NCBI RefSeq assembly: GCF_008704855.1
Contig: NZ_CP023691.1
Coordinates: 8,184,001-8,248,000, forward strand
Source of the DNA: Streptomyces platensis
GTDB lineage: Bacteria; Actinomycetota; Actinomycetes; Streptomycetales; Streptomycetaceae
Direction: 5' to 3'
Length of the DNA stretch: 64,000 nucleotides
Numbering within the stretch: the stretch's first letter is position 1; each line of letters opens with the position of its first letter. A program made the translations under genes and the position numbers. This document shows, piece after piece, positions 34,163 to 42,896 of this stretch. Below the pieces are notes generated by a model, which was given only the letters and a program-made list of their open reading frames with translations, did no database searches and had not been told where the DNA came from.

Positions 34163-35518
34163 TCAGCCGTGCAGGGTCAGCGGCGGATGCGTCCCGTTCA
34201 GATAGTGGTCACCAATGTCGCGGAGCCGGGTGGTGGGGGAGGCCTGCGCCGTCAGGACGCGGGCGTTGCGCCAGAACCTGTCGAAACCCAGGGGGTCGGC
34301 AGCGGAGCCGGCGCCCTGGGTGAGTTCCAGGACGCGGGTGGTCAGACGCATCGCGGAGCGGCTGGTGACGGCCTCGGCGGCGGCGACCAGCACCGCGATA
34401 TCGGCCCGCTGGTCGACCCCGAGATCCGGGCCCGCGAGGAGCCCCCGCGCCAAAGCCTCCGACGCCGACTCGACCACGGCTGCGGCGGTGTGGGTGTCGG
34501 TCACCAATTCCCCGTAGGCGAGCAGGAGATAGGGGTCCGCGCCCGGCCGCTCCGGGTACCCGCCCTCATCCCGCCCGTCGGCCGGCCGGCCGCGCGCTCC
34601 GGCTCGGGTGATGTCCCGTGCCTCCGCCAGCGCTCCTTCGGCGATGCCCAGACCGACCTGGACGAGGGCGAGCCGGAGCGCCAGCGGGGCGAGCGTGGCG
34701 AACGGCGCGAGGGCGTGCTCATCGCGTGGGACGGCGCCGAGTACCTGGTCCGCGGCGACCGGGACGCCGTCGAAGCTGATCCGGCCGGCCGCGGTGAGCC
34801 GCTGGCCGAGGCGGTCGTGCTCGGGGGCGGCCGCCACGCCGGGGTGGGCCGGGTCGACGCAGACCACGAGGGACTCGTCCGTATCGGTGCGCACCGCGCC
34901 GAGCACCAGCCGGTCGGCGACGGTCACGCCCGCGGCGAACGACCGGCATCCGTGGAGGAGGTATCCGCCCTCGGCCGGGGTGAGGGTGAGCCCGTGCCCG
35001 GTCACCGGCTCGGTGTCCGGGAGGTCGATGCCGCCGCCCCAGAGCCACTGCTCGGCGCTCGCCCGGAGTTCGAGCTCTTCGGCCCGTTCCGGCGTGCCGA
35101 AGAACCGTGCGCTCCACGACAACACATAGTGGCGGCCCAGCAGTTCGCCGATGGAACCGTCCGCCGCCGCGATCTCCCGGATGACCGCGCAGGCGGTGCG
35201 CCAGCCGGTGCCCCGCCCGGCGGGGCCGGGGGGTGTCAGAAGCGCCGGCAGACCCGCCTCGCGCAGCCGGGCGAGCTCGTCGAACGGGGGCTTGCCGGCC
35301 CGGTCGCGGACCAGGGCGTCGACCGCGAGGTCATCGGCGACCTCCCGGGTGACACGCAGCCAGATCTCGTCGTCGGTACAGGACGTGACCTGCGGGGAAG
35401 CGGGGCGTGCGGGGGACTTCTCCGGCATGGTGACCTGTCCCGTCCGGCCGGTCGCGTCCGGTGCGGGCGGGCTGATCAGGCCACCGGCCGACGGGACGGA
35501 ACGCATCGGTGCGCGCAC
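34163..35518 (-). CDS. Acyl-CoA dehydrogenase-fold flavin monooxygenase (DszC/SfnB-like)
   Basis: This protein of about 451 residues has the acyl-CoA dehydrogenase fold: N-terminal helical domain (LREAGLPALLTPPGPAG, REIAAADGSIGELLGRHYVLSW), a central beta domain (GYLLHGCRSFAAGVTVADRLVLGA), and a C-terminal four-helix bundle. It matches the group that includes DszC and SfnB, FMN-dependent oxygenases used to release sulfur from organosulfur compounds. The catalytic glutamate of true acyl-CoA dehydrogenases is not evident. The GTG at 35518 is preferred because AGGAGG lies five bases upstream; 35524 and 35428 are alternatives. An inverted repeat sits directly upstream. Its neighbour is a cysteine-free Rrf2 regulator. 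Confidence 0.72.
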   Translation of the reverse strand: MRAPMRSVPSAGGLISPPAPDATGRTGQVTMPEKSPARPASPQVTSCTDDEIWLRVTREVADDLAVDALVRDRAGKPPFDELARLREAGLPALLTPPGPAGRGTGWRTACAVIREIAAADGSIGELLGRHYVLSWSARFFGTPERAEELELRASAEQWLWGGGIDLPDTEPVTGHGLTLTPAEGGYLLHGCRSFAAGVTVADRLVLGAVRTDTDESLVVCVDPAHPGVAAAPEHDRLGQRLTAAGRISFDGVPVAADQVLGAVPRDEHALAPFATLAPLALRLALVQVGLGIAEGALAEARDITRAGARGRPADGRDEGGYPERPGADPYLLLAYGELVTDTHTAAAVVESASEALARGLLAGPDLGVDQRADIAVLVAAAEAVTSRSAMRLTTRVLELTQGAGSAADPLGFDRFWRNARVLTAQASPTTRLRDIGDHYLNGTHPPLTLHG

Positions 35519-35531
35519 GCCCACCTCCTGG

Positions 35532-35565
35532 CTTCCCTAGTTTTCCCACTGGATTGGTAGGGAAG
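35532..35565. promoter_or_regulatory. Inverted repeat upstream of the DszC/SfnB-like gene
   Basis: CTTCCCTA (35532-35539) and TAGGGAAG (35558-35565) form perfect 8-bp arms 18 bp apart, ending 14 bp before the start codon. Inside the loop is CCCACTGGATTGG, a GC/AT alternation unlike the surroundings. The position suits a repressor site or an mRNA leader hairpin. The Rrf2 protein encoded next door is the obvious candidate to bind it. Confidence 0.45.
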
Positions 35566-35700
35566 AGGATCGCTTCCGGGCCGGGGACGGATCAAGGGGC
35601 GTTCAAGGGGTGGACAAGTCCGTCTTGGTATCCGGGGCATGGCCCGGGAGGCGCTCCGGACGCGCCTCGCTCCGATATGCCTCGCTCCGGACTGCCGACC

Positions 35701-36159
35701 CTAAGGATTCGTCCAGGACTCGGGATTCTCGGTCAGCTCCGCCACCTGCGGCGGCAGCTCGGCGGTGGCGACATCGGCGAGGGTCACGCCGTCGAGGATC
35801 TCGCGGACGTTCGCCCGCAGTGCGATCCACAGCGGCAGCAGGGACCGGGCGGGACCGGTGTAGGACAGCTCCGGCGGGCGGACGCCGCGGACCGACACCA
35901 GCGGTCCGTCCACGACCCGGATGATATCCGCGATACTGATCGCCTCCGCGGGCCTGGCCAGCCGGTAGCCGCCGTTGCCACCGCGCCGGCTCTGCACCAG
36001 CCCGCCCCGGCGCATATCGTTCAGGATGCCTTCGAGGAACTTGTGCGGAATGTCCTGGGCCTGAGCGATGGCCTCCGCCTTGAGCGGCCCCGCGTCCCGG
36101 GCGTCAGCGAGTTGCAGCGCGGCACGCACGGCATAGTCCGCTCTGGCTGAGATCCGCAT
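35701..36159 (-). CDS. Rrf2 family transcriptional regulator without Fe-S cysteines
   Basis: The 152-residue protein begins with the classic Rrf2 helix-turn-helix, MRISARADYAVRAALQLA, and has IPHKFLEGILNDMRRGGLVQSRRGGNGGYRLARP. It contains no cysteine at all, so it cannot carry the Fe-S cluster of IscR, NsrR or RsrR and is closer in kind to CymR-type regulators. The start could also be the ATG at 36168. It lies between the monooxygenase gene (same strand, 183 bp downstream) and the divergent aldehyde oxidoreductase operon, and may control either. Confidence 0.82.
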   Translation of the reverse strand: MRISARADYAVRAALQLADARDAGPLKAEAIAQAQDIPHKFLEGILNDMRRGGLVQSRRGGNGGYRLARPAEAISIADIIRVVDGPLVSVRGVRPPELSYTGPARSLLPLWIALRANVREILDGVTLADVATAELPPQVAELTENPESWTNP

Positions 36160-36336
36160 GCTCCGCATTATCCCGCAGGGGACGCGGCATCCCGCAGCGG
36201 GCCCGGCGCGTGCATGGGCGCCCGCCGCCCGGAACACCTCCTGGCACCCCTCCGCCGTCCGGTTGCGAGCCCGGACGACCGGACGGACGCTCGACGTACG
36301 GCATGGACTCACGGCATCGACTCCGAGGTGAGTGTC

Positions 36337-36873
36337 GTGGCAGACAAAGGCGCGCCGATACCCGTCACCCAGCCCGCCCTTCTGGAGACGCGCGGGCCGG
36401 GCAGCGTGAAGGTGGCCCTCGACGTCAATGGCGTCTCCCGGATCGTGCATCTGGAACCACGGGTGAGCCTGCTGGACGCGCTGCGCGAGCAGATGGCCCT
36501 CACCGGCACCAAGAAGGGCTGTGACCAGGGAACCTGCGGGGCGTGCACGGTCTGGGTCGACGGGCGCCGGGTGCTGTCCTGTCTGACGCTGGCCATCAGC
36601 TGCGAAGGCCGGGAGGTGACCACCATCGAGGGCCTCGCTGAGGGCGATGAGCTGCACCCGATGCAACGCGCCTTCCTCGAACACGACGCCTTCCAGTGCG
36701 GCTACTGCACGCCGGGACAGATCATGTCGGCCGTCGCGCTGCTGAACGAAGGACATGCCGGGACCGACGGGGAGATCGCCGAGTGGATGAGCGGCAACAT
36801 CTGCCGCTGCGCGGCCTATCCCCTCATCCGCTCCGCCATCCGCGAGGTGCGGGACCGGAAGACAGGACAGTGA
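36337..36873 (+). CDS. Aldehyde oxidoreductase small subunit, two [2Fe-2S] clusters (PaoA-like)
   Basis: This 178-residue electron-transfer subunit belongs to the xanthine oxidase family. The plant-type [2Fe-2S] cluster is bound by C62, C67, C70 and C82 (GCDQGTCGACTVWV ... SCL), the second by C121, C124, C156 and C158 (CGYC ... CRC). Unlike Escherichia coli PaoA it has no twin-arginine signal, so the complex is probably cytoplasmic. The GTG at 36337 is chosen for its GAGGTGA box; GTG at 36328 is an alternative. The next subunit starts one base after its stop. Confidence 0.88.
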   Translation: MADKGAPIPVTQPALLETRGPGSVKVALDVNGVSRIVHLEPRVSLLDALREQMALTGTKKGCDQGTCGACTVWVDGRRVLSCLTLAISCEGREVTTIEGLAEGDELHPMQRAFLEHDAFQCGYCTPGQIMSAVALLNEGHAGTDGEIAEWMSGNICRCAAYPLIRSAIREVRDRKTGQ

Positions 36874-36874
36874 T

Positions 36875-37873
36875 GTGCGTGCCATCAGCTACACCCGCGC
36901 GACGGACGTGCACAGCGCCGTCGAGGCGGTGACGAGTGACCCCGGCAGTTCCTTCCTCGCGGGCGGCACCACGGAAGTCGATCTGCTGCGGCTGGATGTG
37001 CTGCGGCCGCACCGCCTGGTGGACATCAACCGGCTGCCGCTGACCGGCGTCGAGGAGCGTGCTGACGGGGGACTGCTCATCGGCGCGCTGGCCCGGATGA
37101 GCGAGGTCGCCGAGGACCCGGCGGTCGTGGAGCGCTACCCGATGCTGTCCCAGGCACTGCTGCTCGGGGCCTCCGCCCAGTTGCGGCACATGGCCTCCAT
37201 GGGCGGGAACCTGATGCAGCGGGTGCGGTGCGCCTATTACCGCGACCCCGAATCGGCCTGCAACAAACGCGTTCCGGGGAGCGGCTGTTCCGCGCTGGAG
37301 GGCGTCCACCGCGGTCATGCGATCCTCGGCACCAGCGAGCACTGCATCGCCACCCACCCCTCCGACCTGGCCGTCGCCCTCGTCGCCCTGGACGCCGTGG
37401 TGCACGTGGAAGGCATGGACGGCGCCCGCACCATCCCCGTCGACGACTTCTTCCTGCTCCCCGGCGATACGCCCGAGCGCGAACATCCGCTCACGCCCGG
37501 CGAACTCATCACCGCGATCGAGGTGCCCGCGCTCTCCATGGCACGCAGATCGCTGTATCTGAAGGTGCGGGACCGCGAGTCCTACGAATTCGCCCTCGCC
37601 TCGGCAGCGGCCGCGCTGGCCCTGGAGGACGGAGTGGTCCGCGAGGTCCGGCTCGCCCTCGGCGGGGTGGCCACCAAGCCGTGGCGCGCCCGCCGGGCCG
37701 AGGACGTCCTCATGGGCGAGCGCGCCGACGACGCCGCGTTCACCCGGGCCGCGACCGCCGAACTGGCCCCCGCCACCACCCGGCCGATGAACGCGTTCAA
37801 AGCGGAACTCGCCCGGCGGACCCTCGTCCGCGCCCTGCGCACCGTTGCGACGACCGGAGGCGGGACGGCATGA
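36875..37873 (+). CDS. Aldehyde oxidoreductase FAD subunit with [4Fe-4S] insert (PaoB-like)
   Basis: The 332-residue subunit has the FAD-binding domain of xanthine oxidase-type enzymes (FLAGGTTEVDLLRL, MASMGGNLMQRVRC). The stretch at residues 119-157 carries four cysteines (C119, C129, C138, C157) within RCAYYRDPESACNKRVPGSGC and SEHCIATHPSD. This is the [4Fe-4S] insert that distinguishes PaoB/YagS from ordinary FAD subunits. It passes electrons from the [2Fe-2S] subunit to FAD and an acceptor. GTG start at 36875; stop overlaps the large subunit's ATG by 4 bp. Confidence 0.88.
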   Translation: MRAISYTRATDVHSAVEAVTSDPGSSFLAGGTTEVDLLRLDVLRPHRLVDINRLPLTGVEERADGGLLIGALARMSEVAEDPAVVERYPMLSQALLLGASAQLRHMASMGGNLMQRVRCAYYRDPESACNKRVPGSGCSALEGVHRGHAILGTSEHCIATHPSDLAVALVALDAVVHVEGMDGARTIPVDDFFLLPGDTPEREHPLTPGELITAIEVPALSMARRSLYLKVRDRESYEFALASAAAALALEDGVVREVRLALGGVATKPWRARRAEDVLMGERADDAAFTRAATAELAPATTRPMNAFKAELARRTLVRALRTVATTGGGTA

Positions 37874-40119
37874 CCACCGGCGCCACCCTCGAAGCCATCG
37901 GCCGGCCCGTCGATCGCGTCGACGGTCCCGCCAAAGTCACCGGCCACGGCCGCTACTCGGCGGAGATCACCCTGCCCAATACCGCGTACGCCGCCCTGGT
38001 CGGCGCCCGTACGGCCAGCGGACGGATCACCGGCATCCGCACGGAGGCCGCGGAGCGCGCCGACGGTGTGCTCGCCGTGCTGACCCACCAGAACCTGCCG
38101 AAGATCGCCGGCCGCCCCCATCTGCTGCCGTCCCTGGCCGGCCATGCCGCCCCGGGGGAGAGCTTCTTCCCCCTTCAGGACGACCTCGTCCACTACTTCG
38201 GCCAGCCCGTTGCCGTGGTGATCGCGGACTCGCTCGAACGTGCCCACTTCGCGGCCCGGCAGCTCCATGTCGACTACGACCGGCGTCCGTCCGTCACCAC
38301 CCTGGACGAGGGCCGGGACCAGGCCTATGAACCCGAGGCGATCTTCGCCGGGTTCGTTCCCGCACGCACTGTGCGCGGCGATGTCGAGGCCGGTTTCAAG
38401 GCCGCGGCCCAACGCCTCGATGCCACTTTCCATTTCGCGGCCAACCACCACAACCCCATCGAGCCGTCGGCCACCACAGCCGTCTGGGACGGCGACCGGC
38501 TCACCCTCTACGACGCCACCCAGGGCATCGTGGCGACCCAGAACACCGTGGCCGCACTGCTGGGCATCCCGCCGTCCAAGGTGCGGGTCCGGGCGTCGTT
38601 CGTCGGCGGGGGATTCGGCTGCAAGGCCATGATCTGGCCGCATGTCACCCTGGCGGCGCTGGCCGCGCGGGAGGTGGGCCGGCCCGTCAAACTGGCGCTC
38701 ACCCGGGAGCAGATGTTCACCTCCTGCGGCCACCGCGAGGAGCAGGAACAGCGCATCGAACTCGGGGCGACCGACGACGGCCGGCTCACCGCCCTGCGCC
38801 ACCACAAACTCTCGCTGACCTCGCCCTTCGACGAATGGGCCGAACCCTCGCTCGGCATGGCGGGACAGGCCTACGCCTGCCCCCACTACGAGGGCGTCTA
38901 CCGGCTGATCCGCAGCAACACCATGACCCCCACCTTCACCCGCGGACCCGGCGAGACCACGGGCATGTACGCGATGGAATGCGTGATGGACGAGCTCGCC
39001 CACCGCATCGGCGTCGACCCGGTGCAGCTGCGGCTGCGCAACCACGCCGAGGCCGACCCGCACACCGGCCACCCCTGGTCGAGCGACGGTGCGCAGGAGT
39101 GCTACCGGCGCGGCGCGGCCCGCTTCGACTGGCAGTCGCGCAACCCCGAACCCCGCTCCGAACGGGACGGCAACCGGCTCATCGGCAAAGGCATGGCCAC
39201 CGCCGGCTATCCCGTGCTCTTCCCCATGCAGCCGCAGCGGGCCCGGGCCCGCCTCTACGCCGACGGCACCGCGGTGGTGCAGGCCGGCACCCAGGAGTTC
39301 GGCACCGGAGCGGGCACCGCCATGACCCAGGTCGCCGCTGACGGCCTGGGCATCGCGCTGCGGAACGTCCGGTTCGAGTACGGCGACACCGACCTGCCCA
39401 ACGTCGCGGCCGCGGTCGGCTCGGCCGGCGCCGGAATGATCAGCGCCGCGGTGTACACGGCCGCCACCACGCTCCGCGACCAGATGATCGAGCAGGCGAT
39501 CGCCGACCCCGACTCCCCGCTGCACCGAGCGGACCCCGCCACCGTCGTCGTCCGCGAGGGCCGGATGCAGCTCCGGGACCGGCCCGACACCGGCGAGAGC
39601 TACCGCGCCCTGATGGAGCGTCACTTCATGACCGACCTGGAGGCACTCGGCAGCTGGAGCCCGCCACCGCAGGATCTCCCGTACGGGCTGGCCACCTTCG
39701 GCGCACAGTTCGCCGAGGTCGCCGTCGACCCGGACCTCGGCACGGTCCGGGTGCGCCGTATGGTCGGTGCCTTCGCCCCCGGCCGGGTCCTCAATGCCAA
39801 GACGGCCCACAGTCAGGTCGTCGGCGGCATGCTCTGGGGCCTTGGCCAGGCGCTGCTCGAAGGCAGCATGGTCGACCCCCGCGACGGCCGCTGGGCGAAC
39901 GCGAGCCTCGGCGAGTACCTGGTGCCGGTCAATGCCGACGCCCCCGACGTCGCCGTCGAGTTCGTGGAAGTGCCGGACACCGTCGTCAACCCGCTCGGCG
40001 TCAAGGGCCTCGGCGAAGTCGGCATGGTCGGCGCCGCGGCGGCCATCGCCAACGCCGTCTTCCACGCCACCGGATACCGGGCACGGGAACTGCCGATCAG
40101 GATCGAGCACCTGCTGTAG
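37870..40119 (+). CDS. Aldehyde oxidoreductase molybdenum-cofactor subunit (PaoC-like)
   Basis: The 749-residue catalytic subunit has the two domains of the xanthine oxidase family. The first part reads VDGPAKVTGHGRYSAEI; the molybdopterin-binding signatures are SFVGGGFGCKAMIWPH, TRGPGETTGMYAMECVMDELA and GTQEFGTGAGTAMTQVAAD. The catalytic glutamate lies in VKGLGEVGMVGAAAAIANAV near the C-terminus. Substrate is probably a range of aldehydes, judged from the Pao-type partner subunit. No XdhC-like maturation gene is adjacent; an FMN-reductase-family gene follows after 36 bp. Confidence 0.9.
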   Translation: MTTGATLEAIGRPVDRVDGPAKVTGHGRYSAEITLPNTAYAALVGARTASGRITGIRTEAAERADGVLAVLTHQNLPKIAGRPHLLPSLAGHAAPGESFFPLQDDLVHYFGQPVAVVIADSLERAHFAARQLHVDYDRRPSVTTLDEGRDQAYEPEAIFAGFVPARTVRGDVEAGFKAAAQRLDATFHFAANHHNPIEPSATTAVWDGDRLTLYDATQGIVATQNTVAALLGIPPSKVRVRASFVGGGFGCKAMIWPHVTLAALAAREVGRPVKLALTREQMFTSCGHREEQEQRIELGATDDGRLTALRHHKLSLTSPFDEWAEPSLGMAGQAYACPHYEGVYRLIRSNTMTPTFTRGPGETTGMYAMECVMDELAHRIGVDPVQLRLRNHAEADPHTGHPWSSDGAQECYRRGAARFDWQSRNPEPRSERDGNRLIGKGMATAGYPVLFPMQPQRARARLYADGTAVVQAGTQEFGTGAGTAMTQVAADGLGIALRNVRFEYGDTDLPNVAAAVGSAGAGMISAAVYTAATTLRDQMIEQAIADPDSPLHRADPATVVVREGRMQLRDRPDTGESYRALMERHFMTDLEALGSWSPPPQDLPYGLATFGAQFAEVAVDPDLGTVRVRRMVGAFAPGRVLNAKTAHSQVVGGMLWGLGQALLEGSMVDPRDGRWANASLGEYLVPVNADAPDVAVEFVEVPDTVVNPLGVKGLGEVGMVGAAAAIANAVFHATGYRARELPIRIEHLL

Positions 40120-40155
40120 CGGAGACCGGCCCGCCGGCGACGGAAGGACGTCATC

Positions 40156-40815
40156 ATGCCCACGGACGCACACCCCGGCCCGCTGCGCGTACTCGTGCTC
40201 GGCGCCTCGATGCGCACCGGATCGAGCAATGCCCGCCTGGCCGCCCTCGTGGCCCGGATGCTGACCGCGGCCGGCGCCACCGTGGATCTCGCCAGGATGC
40301 GGGAATTCGATATGCCGCTGTACGACGGCGATGTGGAGGAGACCCACGGGCTGCCGGACGGCGCACTGGCGCTCCGCGACCGGCTGGAGCGGTGCGACGC
40401 CTTTGTGCTCTCCTCGCCCGAGTACAACGCCTCCGTGCCGGGAGTGGTGAAGAACGCGATCGACTGGGTCTCCCGGGTCCGTCCGCAGCCCTTCAAGACC
40501 AAGCACGCGCTGCTCGTCTCCGCCTCCCCGTCCCTGGTCGGCGGCAACCGGGGACTGTGGGCGCTACGGGTTCCGCTGGAACATCTCGGTACCCGCGTCT
40601 ACCCGGACATGTTCAGCCTGGCCTCGGCCCACCAGGGCTTCACCGAGGACGGTCAGCTGGCCGATCCCGCACTGCAAACGCGCCTGGAGGAGACCGTCAC
40701 CGCCTTCCTCCGGCTCGTCGAGGCCGATGCGCGCTACGTCTGTCTCCAGCGCCGGTGGTACGAGTTCCCGGGGGACCGCACCGGGGCCCCCGTCACCCAG
40801 CGGGCGGAGGGCTGA
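40156..40815 (+). CDS. NADPH-dependent FMN reductase family protein
   Basis: The 219-residue flavodoxin-like protein has LRVLVLGASMRTGSSNARLA as the phosphate loop and SSPEYNASVPGVVKNAIDWVS, the hallmark of NADPH-dependent FMN/quinone reductases. It lies 36 bp behind the aldehyde oxidoreductase operon and is likely co-transcribed. It might pass electrons from the complex, or supply reduced flavin to the monooxygenase encoded at 34163; both are guesses. A strong hairpin follows. Confidence 0.82.
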   Translation: MPTDAHPGPLRVLVLGASMRTGSSNARLAALVARMLTAAGATVDLARMREFDMPLYDGDVEETHGLPDGALALRDRLERCDAFVLSSPEYNASVPGVVKNAIDWVSRVRPQPFKTKHALLVSASPSLVGGNRGLWALRVPLEHLGTRVYPDMFSLASAHQGFTEDGQLADPALQTRLEETVTAFLRLVEADARYVCLQRRWYEFPGDRTGAPVTQRAEG

Positions 40816-40850
40816 GCGGGCTTACGGCTCCTTGCCGGTGCCGTGACAAA

Positions 40851-40884
40851 GGGGCGGCAGCGGACCTCGTGCCGCTGCCGCCCC
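40851..40884. terminator. Strong bidirectional hairpin
   Basis: A perfect 13-bp GC stem (GGGGCGGCAGCGG at 40851-40863, complement at 40872-40884) encloses eight bases. It lies between the convergent FMN-reductase and WhiB genes. Confidence 0.8.
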
Positions 40885-40948
40885 CTGACACGTACGGGGA
40901 CGCTGTACCGGTGCGGCACCCGTTGGCACGAGTGCCCCCACGGCCTCC

Positions 40949-41206
40949 CTAGGCCGAGGCAAGCCGAGCCCGGTGCCGAGCGGCCCGGCGCCGCATGGCG
41001 CGCCGCTCGTCCTCGCTCATACCGCCCCAGACACCCGTGTCCTGCCGGGACTCGAGCGCCCACTGAAGGCACTGCCCCATCACCGGGCAGCGCCGGCAGA
41101 CGGCCTTGGCCTCCTCGATCTGGAGCAGCGCGGGACCGGTGTTGCCGACGGGAAAGAACAGTTCCGGGTCCGCTTCGCGGCACACCGCGTGGTGACGCCA
41201 GTCCAT
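40949..41206 (-). CDS. WhiB-family Fe-S regulator
   Basis: The 85-residue protein has the four cluster cysteines C9, C37, C40 and C46 (VCRR-C spacing), the GVWGG turn at 58-62 and a basic tail (RRAMRRRAARHRARL). WhiB-like proteins bind a [4Fe-4S] cluster and act with the principal sigma factor. The short length and absence of extensions place it among the small WhiB/Wbl proteins, but which Wbl it corresponds to cannot be told. The ATG at 41206 has GAGG upstream. It is divergent from the serine hydrolase gene. Confidence 0.9.
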   Translation of the reverse strand: MDWRHHAVCREADPELFFPVGNTGPALLQIEEAKAVCRRCPVMGQCLQWALESRQDTGVWGGMSEDERRAMRRRAARHRARLASA

Positions 41207-41545
41207 GAGTAACCTCCGTTCTCCGCGGCGGGGCGCGGTTGATGGGCAGTGCGCACGGCTTCACCGGGTCGGCCGGCTGCTTCGGCAGCCTCCTTACCCG
41301 GACGCCTGCTGTCCTCGCGTGCCCGATCCCGCGCCCACAATGCACCTCCGTCCTCAACGAACACATTTCTCCCTGAATCGATCACATTCCGGCCCGCACG
41401 GCCACGGCGACGGACCGCACCCGGCACGCCCCCCGAACGGCCTGGGGCAGGGAGGGCATGTGGTCAAGATGCCCTGCGACCAGGCCTCTTGACTCCCGTG
41501 AACAACCGTGAACTGATGTGGAGGGGTGCGACGGGGAGGGGCGAC
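41207..41545. promoter_or_regulatory. Divergent WhiB/serine hydrolase intergenic region with an inverted repeat
   Basis: This 339-bp stretch holds no convincing gene. AGGGCAT (41453-41459) and ATGCCCT (41469-41475) make a perfect 7-bp dyad 9 bp apart, about 70 bp before the serine hydrolase start; it could be a regulator site. An AT-richer patch around 41340-41395 probably contains the whiB promoter. Confidence 0.4.
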
Positions 41546-42874
41546 ATGCTGGACGGGCTGAGCGAGTTCTGTGCCGAGGCGCTGGCGGAGCACGGGTGTC
41601 CGTCGGTCTCCCTCGCGGTGGCCGAACGCGGCGAGGTGGTGCACGCCGCCGCCTACGGGACGGCCGATCTCGCCACCGGCCGCCCGGCCACGCCGGACAC
41701 GGTGTATGGGCTGGCGTCCATCACCAAACCGATCACCGCAACCGCCGTCTGCCACGCGGCCGACGAAGGACTCCTGGACCTGGACGCCCCCGTTCCGCTC
41801 CCGGGCGCCGACGGCGGGCCGGCTCCCACCGCACGCCAACTGCTCCAGCACCGCGGCGGATTGGGCGCGTACTACGACTGGGACTACGGCGACAACGAGC
41901 GGATACCCGACCCGGACCGCTACGCCGTGCCCTACCGCGCGCCGGGCACCGGCTTCGGCTATGCCAACCTCGGCTACCGCCTCCTCGGCCGGCTGCTGGA
42001 ACAGGCCACCGGCCAGGAACTGGGCGCCTGCGTCCGCGAACGGGTCTTCGCGCCGCTCGGGCTCACCGCCTGCGACCTCGCGCGGGTGTACCCGGGCCCG
42101 GCACCGTCGGCGCAGAGGTACACGCCCGACGGCCGTGCCTACCCCGACTACGGTTGCAGCCACCCGGGCGCCACCCTCGGCTGGGCCCCGGCCGGTGAGC
42201 TGGCGCTGTTCGCCCAGTCGTACGACCGGCTGCTGAAGCCGGAGACCGCGGCGGCCGTACGGCACGCACTGCCGGTCAACGAGCATCTGGGGTACGGGCT
42301 CGGCTGGTGCCTGTCCTCGGGCGACGGGCCGCTGGTGCAGAGCCACGGCGGTGGCGGGCCCGGCGTGGCCGCGATGGCCGTCGCCGTACCCGAGCGGCAG
42401 CTCTCCGTCGTGGTGCTCACCAACTCCACCAACAAGGCGGCCCGCGACGCGATCCTCCGGTACGTGCTGGATGAACTGGCCCCGGACTGCACCCCCGAGT
42501 CGATCACACCCCTGATCGCCGATCCGGCACGCCCGATGACGCTGCCGGAGGGCGACTGGACGGGCCGGATCAGCGCACCCGAACGGGACGTGCCGCTCAC
42601 CCTCCGCGTGCTGCCGGACCGTCAGGTCACCCTCCGGCTGGACGGCGTGCGCGCCACCGCCCCGGCGACCGCCACGGAGGCCTGGGACCTGCGCGCCTCC
42701 TTCCCGTTGCAGCTACCGACCACCGACGCCCGGATCAGCAGCCCGGAGCTGGGACTGGCCCTCCGGCTCGCCGACGGCGCGCTGACCGGTGAGGCCCACG
42801 CCTACAAGAACGGCGACACCGAGGGCCGGCTCGGCAACTTCCTGAGCCACCCCTGCACCCTGGCCCCGGCCTGA
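41546..42874 (+). CDS. Serine hydrolase, beta-lactamase class C family
   Basis: This 442-residue protein has the penicillin-binding/class C beta-lactamase fold. Catalytic residues are visible as S-I-T-K (LASITKPITA, the S-x-x-K motif), Y-A-N (GFGYANLGY) and the H-G-G-G third motif (QSHGGGGPG). A C-terminal beta domain of about 110 residues follows the catalytic part. There is no signal peptide, so it is probably an intracellular esterase/peptidase rather than a resistance enzyme. The ATG at 41546 follows a GGGGAGGGG box; an ATG about 30 bp upstream is an alternative. Confidence 0.8.
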   Translation: MLDGLSEFCAEALAEHGCPSVSLAVAERGEVVHAAAYGTADLATGRPATPDTVYGLASITKPITATAVCHAADEGLLDLDAPVPLPGADGGPAPTARQLLQHRGGLGAYYDWDYGDNERIPDPDRYAVPYRAPGTGFGYANLGYRLLGRLLEQATGQELGACVRERVFAPLGLTACDLARVYPGPAPSAQRYTPDGRAYPDYGCSHPGATLGWAPAGELALFAQSYDRLLKPETAAAVRHALPVNEHLGYGLGWCLSSGDGPLVQSHGGGGPGVAAMAVAVPERQLSVVVLTNSTNKAARDAILRYVLDELAPDCTPESITPLIADPARPMTLPEGDWTGRISAPERDVPLTLRVLPDRQVTLRLDGVRATAPATATEAWDLRASFPLQLPTTDARISSPELGLALRLADGALTGEAHAYKNGDTEGRLGNFLSHPCTLAPA

Positions 42875-42896
42875 ACGGCCGCCCCCGCAGGGCGCC

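Noticed and set aside
37582..40506. Minus-strand frame of 974 codons opposite the aldehyde oxidoreductase genes
   Set aside because: Antisense shadow with His/Gly/Arg-rich composition; all molybdenum-enzyme motifs are on the plus strand.
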